Assembly (NCBI GenBank): GCA_046590855.1
Contig: JBKJTJ010000175.1
Location: 1 to 6,291 of the forward strand
Source: JACMOY01 sp046590855
Lineage (GTDB): Bacteria; Actinomycetota; Actinomycetes; Actinomycetales; Angustibacteraceae
DNA: 6,291 nucleotides
Direction of reading: 5' to 3'
Part shown: positions 1-4,940 of the stretch, in pieces
How positions within the stretch are numbered: the first letter of the stretch is position 1
Layout of the letters: each line of letters begins with the position of its first letter
Notes under the pieces: model-generated
What the model was told of the DNA's origin: nothing
The model's database searches: none
Seen by the model: the letters and a program-made list of their open reading frames with translations, nothing else
Translations under genes and position numbers: made by a program

Positions 1-27
1 CCGAGGAGGGCACGAGGCCCCACAACG

Positions 28-56
28 AGAAAACGCCCACGGACGTTGGTCCGCGG
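28..56 (-). terminator. Probable intrinsic terminator after the transporter gene
   Basis: Read on the minus strand, an 8-bp stem (CCGCGGAC pairing with GTCCGTGG, one G-U pair) closes a 4-base loop CAAC. After a 3-base spacer it is followed by TTTT and then CTC. It lies about 50 bases downstream of the transporter stop codon, in the right orientation to end the three-gene minus-strand transcript. The T run is short, which is common for high-GC actinomycetes. The rest of positions 1-106 shows no credible gene. The core GTCCGCGGAC (49-58) is also a perfect palindrome, so an operator for something left of the window is a weaker alternative. Confidence 0.5.
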
Positions 57-106
57 ACGTCGTGACAACGATCGAGGAACTGCAACTGCAACCGAGAGAA
101 ACGCTA

Positions 107-892
107 TCACGTCCTGAGCCTGGTGTCGGCGAGGACGACGGCACCGATGACGGCAAGCACCACACCGGTCAGAGCGACCGGCCCAGGCCGGTCAGCCAAC
201 GCCACCACCCCGGCCAGGCCGGGCAGCACCGTCTCGGCGACGACGAGCGGCCCGGTGACCGCAGCGACGGACGCCCGCTGCAGTCCGCGCAGCATCGCGA
301 GGAACGCCGCCGCCCCCGCGACAGCGCCCGCCCAGGCGGTCGGCGACGTCAGCAGCGTGTGGACGGCGAGGTCGGGCAGCGTCCGCACGGCGACGGCGTA
401 CGCCGCGAACCCGCACCCGGCCACCACTCCCAGCTGTACGCCGCCGGCCCGCGGGCGCACGGTGTCCAGCGCCACCGCCGCGGCCGCCAGCGCCGCGACG
501 CCGAGCAGGACCACGGCGAGCCAGCCCGGGGCCAGGACGGCCGTGTCCGGGCCGGTCGAGACGCCGACCAGGGCCAGCCCGGCGGTGACGAGGAGCACCG
601 CAAGGACGTGCCGGCGCCCCAGGCGCTGACCGAGCAGCACGCGCGCGGCCAGCGCAGCCACAGCGAGGTTGCCCGAGACCACGGCCTGCACCGCGTACAG
701 CGGTAGCGAGCGCAGGGCGACGATCGCGAGCAACACGCCCGCGCCGTCCAGAGCCGTCCCCGCGATGGTCATGGGGTGCAGCAGCGCGGACGACGACCGG
801 CCGGCGGCCCGCCGGGCCCCCAGGGCCTGCAGCGCGGTGGCGAGGCCGTACGCCAGGGCCGCCCCGACCGCACCCAGCAGGCCGGCGCTCAC
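107..892 (-). CDS. DMT/EamA-like multi-pass membrane transporter
   Basis: This is an integral membrane protein of 261 residues, probably a small-molecule exporter or permease of the drug/metabolite transporter superfamily; the substrate cannot be told. About nine hydrophobic segments are visible, near residues 3-22, 41-62, 65-87, 94-112, 117-141, 149-170, 179-203, 207-231 and 237-257, separated by short Arg-containing loops. The segment around SLPLYAVQAVV (62-72), followed by LLGQRLGRR (86-94), resembles the end of an EamA repeat, and 207-257 looks like the matching part of a second repeat. At 261 residues it is a little shorter than the usual ten-helix members (about 280-310), so one helix may be missing. 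The start is GTG, 7 bp after the SDR stop, with no clear ribosome binding site; translation is probably coupled to the SDR gene. It is the last gene of the minus-strand operon. The family assignment rests on topology and pattern, not on a diagnostic residue. Confidence 0.75.
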   Translation of the reverse strand: MSAGLLGAVGAALAYGLATALQALGARRAAGRSSSALLHPMTIAGTALDGAGVLLAIVALRSLPLYAVQAVVSGNLAVAALAARVLLGQRLGRRHVLAVLLVTAGLALVGVSTGPDTAVLAPGWLAVVLLGVAALAAAAVALDTVRPRAGGVQLGVVAGCGFAAYAVAVRTLPDLAVHTLLTSPTAWAGAVAGAAAFLAMLRGLQRASVAAVTGPLVVAETVLPGLAGVVALADRPGPVALTGVVLAVIGAVVLADTRLRT

Positions 893-899
893 GCCGCGC

Positions 900-1646
900 T
901 CAGATCTTGGCGCCGCCGTCGACGTAGAGGGTCTGACCGGTGACGAACGAGGCCGCCTCTGAGGCGAAGAACGCGATGGCGTTCGCGATGTCGTCGGGGG
1001 AGCCCACCCGGCGCACCGGAACCGCCTGCGCCGACGCCTCCTGCAGCTGCTGGGGGGTGATCCCGAGGCGGGCCGCCGTCGCGTCGGTCATCTCGGTGAC
1101 GACGAACCCCGGTGCCACTGCGTTCACGGTGACGCCGAACGGGCCGAGCTCGATGGCGAGCGTGCGGGTGAACCCCTGCAGCCCCATCTTGGCCGCGGCG
1201 TAGTTGGCCTGCCCGCGGTTGCCCAGCGCCGAGACGCTCGACAGGTTGACGATGCGGCCCCACTTCGCCGCGACCATGTGCTTCTGCGCCGCCTTGCTGG
1301 CGTTGAACGCGCCCTTCAGGTGCACGTCCATCACCGTGTCCCAGTCGGACTCGGTGAGCTTGAAGAGCAGGTTGTCGCGGGTGACGCCAGCGTTGTTGAC
1401 CAGCACGTGCAGCCCACCGAGCTCGGCGACCACGCGCTCGACGGCGGCCTCGACGGCTGCTCCGTCGGTGACGTCACAGCCGATGCCGATGCCGCCGGTC
1501 TGCGATGCGGTGGCGCTCGCGGCGGCCTCGTCCAGGTCGAGCACGGCGACCCGGGCGCCGTCCTCATGCAGCCGCCGGGCGGTCGCCGCCCCGATGCCGC
1601 GCGCGCCGCCGGTGACCAGTGCCACTCGTCCTTCGAGCCCTGCCAT
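900..1646 (-). CDS. Short-chain dehydrogenase/reductase, FabG / 3-hydroxyacyl-CoA dehydrogenase-like
   Basis: This is a cytosolic NAD(P)-dependent oxidoreductase of the classical SDR family, 248 residues, the usual length. It probably interconverts a 3-oxoacyl and a 3-hydroxyacyl thioester (ACP or CoA). Visible motifs: cofactor loop TGGARGIG (12-19), acidic D37 at the end of the second strand (VAVLDLD, which in this family favours NAD(H) over NADP(H)), CDV (57-59), NNAG (84-87), catalytic S136, Y149 and K153 (YAAAK), and the PG turn (179-180). The tetrad position normally held by Asn is His (DVHLKG, H109). This is also seen in peroxisomal multifunctional enzyme type 2 dehydrogenases and hints at a beta-oxidation role. 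The ATG start is chosen because GAGGG lies about 7 bases before it and the protein then opens with the family-typical MAGLEGRVALVTGG. An upstream in-frame GTG at 1697 would add 17 unconserved residues. The gene sits between the luciferase-like gene and the transporter in an apparent operon. Confidence 0.93.
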   Translation of the reverse strand: MAGLEGRVALVTGGARGIGAATARRLHEDGARVAVLDLDEAAASATASQTGGIGIGCDVTDGAAVEAAVERVVAELGGLHVLVNNAGVTRDNLLFKLTESDWDTVMDVHLKGAFNASKAAQKHMVAAKWGRIVNLSSVSALGNRGQANYAAAKMGLQGFTRTLAIELGPFGVTVNAVAPGFVVTEMTDATAARLGITPQQLQEASAQAVPVRRVGSPDDIANAIAFFASEAASFVTGQTLYVDGGAKI

Positions 1647-1658
1647 GTCAGATCCCTC
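1647..1658 (-). promoter_or_regulatory. Ribosome binding site deciding the SDR start
   Basis: On the minus strand the bases GAGGGATCTGAC come immediately before the ATG. GAGGG is a good Shine-Dalgarno match with about 7 bases of spacing. It favours the start at 1646 over the GTG at 1697. Confidence 0.6.
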
Positions 1659-1693
1659 GTCGTCGGGGGTGGGTGAGGCGCCGATCCTCTCAC

Positions 1694-2743
1694 TCACACC
1701 GGGACCGGCGTCCGCCCCGGCGTCAGGGCGAACGCGTCGGCGAGCAGCTCGTAGCTGTGGCGACGCTCGGCCGGGTCGTGGACGGCGGTGGTGACCATCA
1801 GCTCGTCGGCCCCGGCGTGCCGGGCCCGGGCGAGCAGCGCCTCGCGCGCCTGCTCGGGCTCACCGACGCTGACCAGGCGCCGGAACCCGGCGACGACCTC
1901 GCGCTCGGCGCTGGTCCAGGGGTGGGCGGCGGCCTCCTCGGCGGTGGGCAGCGGCCCGGGGCGGCCGGTGCGCAGGCGCAGCATCGACAGGTCGTTCGCC
2001 AGCGCCAGCTGCTCGGCCCGCTCGGTCGTGTCGGCGACGATCGCAGCGGTCGCGAGGATCACCCGCGGCTCGGACCGCGCCCCGGGCCGACCGCTCGGGG
2101 TGAACGAGCGGCGGTAGCCGTCGACGGCCTCGGCCGGGTCGGCGCTGCCGAAGTGGCCGGCGAACGCGAACCCCGTGCCGAACGCCCCGGCCGCCTGCCC
2201 GCCGTACAGGCTCGACCCGAGGATCCACAGTGGTGGCAGGCCCACGTCGTCCGGCATCACGTGGATGCCCGCGAACGGGTGGTCGGACGGGAACCCGTCG
2301 ACGTACGCGAGCAGCTCGGCCAGCTGCTGGGGGAAGTCGTCGGCGCCCAGCGCCTCGCGGCTGCGGCGCAGGGCGAACGCAGTGACCTGGTCGGTGCCGG
2401 GTGCCCGGCCCAGGCCCAGGTCGATCCGGCCGGGGTGCAGGCCCTCGAGCACCCGGAACGCCTCGGCGACGACCAGCGGCGAGTGGTTGGGCAGCATGAC
2501 GCCGCCGGACCCGACGCGGATCCGCCGGGTGGCGGCGGCCACCGCGGCGATCATGATCGTCGGTGCCGAGCTGGCCACGCTGGGGATGGCGTGGTGCTCG
2601 GCCAGCCAGTAGCGCGCGTACCCGAGCCGGTCGGCGGCCTGCGCCAGCGCGATCGTCTCGTGCAGGGCCTGCGACGGCGCGGTGCCCGAGGGCACCGGCG
2701 ACAGGTCGAGGACCGACACGGGCAGCGGCGCTGACGGGATCAC
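1694..2743 (-). CDS. Luciferase-like (LLM class) flavin-dependent oxidoreductase
   Basis: This is a soluble TIM-barrel oxidoreductase of the bacterial luciferase-like monooxygenase superfamily, 349 residues, typical of single-domain members. Members use reduced flavin (FMNH2) or F420 to oxidise or reduce small organic molecules; neither cofactor nor substrate can be read here. Diagnostic stretches are LDLSPVPSG (12-20), a helix with ADRLGYARYWLAEHH (37-51), GSGGVMLPNHSP (78-89) and GRIDLGLGRAPGTD (105-118), then ATAAIVADT in the C-terminal half. This pattern is close to the YhbW/MsnO8-type group. The open frame extends to 2992, but the upstream part is unlike the family and overlaps the divergent oxidoreductase gene. 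I therefore start at the GTG just before IPSAPLPVSVLDLSP. A GAGG lies 11 bases upstream, rather far for a ribosome site, so the start is moderately certain. It is the first gene of the minus-strand operon; its stop (TGA) overlaps a possible GTG start of the SDR. Confidence 0.9.
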   Translation of the reverse strand: MIPSAPLPVSVLDLSPVPSGTAPSQALHETIALAQAADRLGYARYWLAEHHAIPSVASSAPTIMIAAVAAATRRIRVGSGGVMLPNHSPLVVAEAFRVLEGLHPGRIDLGLGRAPGTDQVTAFALRRSREALGADDFPQQLAELLAYVDGFPSDHPFAGIHVMPDDVGLPPLWILGSSLYGGQAAGAFGTGFAFAGHFGSADPAEAVDGYRRSFTPSGRPGARSEPRVILATAAIVADTTERAEQLALANDLSMLRLRTGRPGPLPTAEEAAAHPWTSAEREVVAGFRRLVSVGEPEQAREALLARARHAGADELMVTTAVHDPAERRHSYELLADAFALTPGRTPVPV

Positions 2744-2831
2744 GCTGTCGCGAACCTCGCCCGCGCGGCGGCCATTCCCCCCGGATCGCCCCCGATAGCG
2801 CCCGCCGCACGGTTCGGACAGACTCGCCGAC
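2744..2831. promoter_or_regulatory. Divergent intergenic region, presumed promoters for both sides
   Basis: This 88-bp gap separates two divergently transcribed genes, so promoters for both the luciferase-like operon and the FAD oxidoreductase should lie here. I see no convincing -35/-10 pair on either strand and no strong operator palindrome. A GATAGC/GCTATC element near 2791-2798 is the only AT-containing hexamer that could serve as a -10-like element. Function is inferred from position only. Confidence 0.35.
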
Positions 2832-4466
2832 ATGACCCGCACCAGCTCGGACGCCGTGATCATCGGTGCCGGCCACCACGGCCTGGTGGCCGCAGCCGTG
2901 CTCGCCGACGCCGGCTGGGACGTCGTGGTGCTCGAGGGCCAGGACGAGGTCGGCGGGGCCGTGCGCTCGCGCGAGGGGCACCCCGGCTTCACCGTCGACC
3001 GGTTCAGTGCCTTCTATCCCCTGGGCGCGGCGTCTCCGGTGATCCGAGGCCTCGACCTGGGTGCGCACGGGCTGAGCTGGGTGCACGCCCCGACGGTCGT
3101 CGCGCACCCGCACGGCGTCGACGACGAGGTGGGCGCGCTGGTGCACCGCGATCCGCAGCGGACGGCGGACGCCCTGGGGCACGACTCGCCGGCCGACCGC
3201 GATGCCTGGCTGAGGCTGGTCGAGCAGTGGCAGGCGATCCGTGACCCGCTGCTGGACGCGCTGCTCACCGCCTGGCCGCCGGTCGGGCCCGCCGTCCGGC
3301 TGCTGTCGCGGCTCGGCACGGCGGACGCGCTGCGCCTCGCGAGATTCGCGACGCTGCCGGCGACCCGGATGGGTGAGGAGCTGTTCGCGGGCGAGCTGGG
3401 CCGACGGCTGCTCGCCGGCAACGCGATGCACGCCGACGCACCGATCGACGGTGCCATCAGCGGCACCTTCGGCTGGTTGCTGCTCATGCTCGCCCAGGAC
3501 GTCGGCTTCCCCGTGCCCGCCGGCGGCGCGGGTCAGCTGGCCGAGGCGCTGCGCCGGCGCGCCGTGTCCGCGGGCGCCCAGGTCATCACCGGCGACGCAG
3601 TCACCGAGATCGTCGTCTCCGGCGGCCGGGCGGTCGGGGTGCGCACCGGCGCCGGCCACGAGGTCGCGGCACGCCGGGCGGTGCTGGCCGACGTCCCGGC
3701 GACCGCGTTGTACGGCGCGCTGCTGCCGGGCGACGTCGTGCCCGCGCGCCTGCGCGACGACCTGACCCGCTTCGACTGGGACCTCGGCACGGTCAAGATC
3801 GACTACGCGCTGTCGGCTCCGGCGCCCTGGCTCGCAGCGGCGGCGCACGGTGCGGGCACCGTGCACGTGGGCGCCGACCTGGACGAGGACGGCCGCGCCA
3901 TCGGGGCCGTCGAGGGACTGGTGCGGTGGAACGCCGACCTGCGCAGCCGCCGGGTGCCGCGGGCACCGTTCGGCCTGGTGGGCCAGATGACCACGACCGA
4001 CCCGTCCCGCTCGCCGGCCGGCACCGAGAGCCTGTGGGCCTACACCCACGTCCCCAGCGGCATGACCGGCCGGGAGGTCGCCGACCAGGTGGCCGCCAAC
4101 ATGGAGGACGTGCTCGAGCGGCACGCGCCGGGGTTCCGCGACCTGGTGCTCGACCGCATCGTCCAGCGACCCCGCGACCTGCAGGACGACGACGCCAACC
4201 TGGTCGGTGGCGCCGTCAACGGGGGCACGGCACAGCTGCACCAGCAGCTGGTCTTCCGGCCCACGCCAGGCCCGGGCGGAGCGAGGACGGTCGTCGACCG
4301 GCTCTATCTCGCTAGTGCTGCAACGCATCCCGGTGGGGGAGTGCACGGTGGGTGCGGCTACCTGGCCGCCCGCGCGGCGCTGCGCGACGCGGCACCGGTG
4401 CTCGGGCCCTTGCGCCGGCGCTCGTCCTCCGCGCTGCTCGACCTGGTCTACCGCGCCCCGCGCTGA
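2832..4466 (+). CDS. FAD-dependent oxidoreductase, phytoene desaturase-like (COG1233 type)
   Basis: This is a flavoprotein of the CrtI/phytoene-dehydrogenase-related amine-oxidase-like superfamily, 544 residues, a normal length for it. Members desaturate or isomerise lipophilic substrates using FAD; many actinobacterial copies have no known substrate. The N-terminus has the Rossmann dinucleotide-binding motif IIGAGHHGLVAA (10-21), E35 ending the second strand for the adenosine ribose, and EVGGAVRS (39-46). The C-terminus has the second FAD motif LYLASAATHPGGGVHGGCGY (491-510) typical of this family. Between them GNAMHADAPIDG and VPAGGAGQLAEAL are family-like. The ATG lacks a good Shine-Dalgarno sequence, so weak or leaderless initiation is possible. 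No phytoene synthase, cyclase or other carotenoid gene is present in the window, so I do not name it crtI. It diverges from the luciferase-like gene and converges, with 6 bp between stops, on the SRPBCC gene. Confidence 0.9.
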   Translation: MTRTSSDAVIIGAGHHGLVAAAVLADAGWDVVVLEGQDEVGGAVRSREGHPGFTVDRFSAFYPLGAASPVIRGLDLGAHGLSWVHAPTVVAHPHGVDDEVGALVHRDPQRTADALGHDSPADRDAWLRLVEQWQAIRDPLLDALLTAWPPVGPAVRLLSRLGTADALRLARFATLPATRMGEELFAGELGRRLLAGNAMHADAPIDGAISGTFGWLLLMLAQDVGFPVPAGGAGQLAEALRRRAVSAGAQVITGDAVTEIVVSGGRAVGVRTGAGHEVAARRAVLADVPATALYGALLPGDVVPARLRDDLTRFDWDLGTVKIDYALSAPAPWLAAAAHGAGTVHVGADLDEDGRAIGAVEGLVRWNADLRSRRVPRAPFGLVGQMTTTDPSRSPAGTESLWAYTHVPSGMTGREVADQVAANMEDVLERHAPGFRDLVLDRIVQRPRDLQDDDANLVGGAVNGGTAQLHQQLVFRPTPGPGGARTVVDRLYLASAATHPGGGVHGGCGYLAARAALRDAAPVLGPLRRRSSSALLDLVYRAPR

Positions 4467-4478
4467 CGTCGCTCAGCG
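4461..4478. repeat. Small inverted repeat spanning both convergent stop codons
   Basis: CGCTGA (4461-4466) and TCAGCG (4473-4478) form a perfect 6-bp inverted repeat around a 6-base centre. Both convergent genes end in Arg (CGC) plus TGA, which creates the symmetry. It could act as a short bidirectional hairpin, but it has no T run on either side and the stem is short, so terminator function is doubtful. Confidence 0.3.
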
Positions 4479-4940
4479 GGCGCGGCCCTCGGCCATCAGC
4501 GCGAGCCGCTGCAGCGTCTCGGCGTTGCGCAGCACCGCGGCCTTCTGGCGCACGATCCGCGGCAGCAGCAGCGCCGGCCCGTGCGTCGCGTCCTCGAGCA
4601 TCGTCAGCACGGCGCCACCGGGGACGGCGGTCACCTCGACGGTGACCCGAGCCTCGCCGAACGGGCGGCCGCGCGCCTGCAGCACCAGCCGGCGTCCGGT
4701 CTCGCACTCGAGCACCTGGGTCTCGTCGTCGAGCAGCACCGGCCAGCTGCCGACCGAGTGGTGGATCCGCGCACCGGGCGCGGGCCACGCGGAGTCGACC
4801 CGGCGCACCCGCGAGGCGCCCACCACCCACGAGGCGTACGTCCACCCGTCCGCGAGGACGGCCCACACCGCCTCGGGCGAGGCGGTGGTCTCGCGACGCA
4901 CCGGCTCGAGGGCGTCGTCAGTGGCGTCGGGGGGTGTCAT
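4473..4940 (-). CDS. SRPBCC (START/polyketide-cyclase-like) ligand-binding protein
   Basis: This is a small soluble protein of 155 residues with the pattern of the SRPBCC helix-grip fold, which encloses a hydrophobic ligand pocket. It begins with the usual strand and helix (ETTASPEAVWAVLAD, 17-31, where PEAVW is the typical opening). WVVGASRVRRVD (38-49) and PGARIHHSVGSWP (55-67) follow. Alternating strands run through about residue 117, and a long C-terminal helix (128-150, ending LQRLALMAEGR) closes the fold. No signal peptide is seen. The ATG lies inside the end of the upstream toxin-like gene (23-bp overlap) without its own ribosome site, so translation is probably coupled. Two roles are possible: a partner of the convergent FAD oxidoreductase (such proteins, from memory, often sit near COG1233 enzymes in actinomycetes), or an immunity factor for the upstream toxin-like protein, suggested by position alone. 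Nothing in the sequence decides between them. Confidence 0.85.
   Translation of the reverse strand: MTPPDATDDALEPVRRETTASPEAVWAVLADGWTYASWVVGASRVRRVDSAWPAPGARIHHSVGSWPVLLDDETQVLECETGRRLVLQARGRPFGEARVTVEVTAVPGGAVLTMLEDATHGPALLLPRIVRQKAAVLRNAETLQRLALMAEGRAR

Noticed and set aside
62..706. A 214-codon plus-strand frame starting in the left intergenic stretch
   Set aside because: It is antisense to the transporter, whose hydrophobic periodicity is clearly real. The product is a low-complexity Arg/Gly/His-rich chain.
1619..2734. A 371-codon open frame on the plus strand
   Set aside because: It is antisense to the well-supported luciferase-like gene. It is low complexity and rich in Arg, Gly and Gln, with no domain-like pattern.
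2744..2992. N-terminal extension of the luciferase-like protein to position 2992
   Set aside because: The added residues are Ser/Thr/Pro/Arg-rich, unlike the family, and overlap the start of the divergent oxidoreductase whose Rossmann motif is intact.
1860..4346. An 828-codon open frame on the minus strand
   Set aside because: It runs antisense to the FAD oxidoreductase and out of frame through the luciferase-like gene. Its composition (Arg, Gly, His, Gln, Pro) is that of a high-GC shadow frame with no recognisable motif.
2832..4466. Naming the FAD oxidoreductase crtI and proposing a carotenoid cluster
   Set aside because: Only superfamily motifs are present and there is no phytoene synthase, cyclase or other carotenoid gene in the window.
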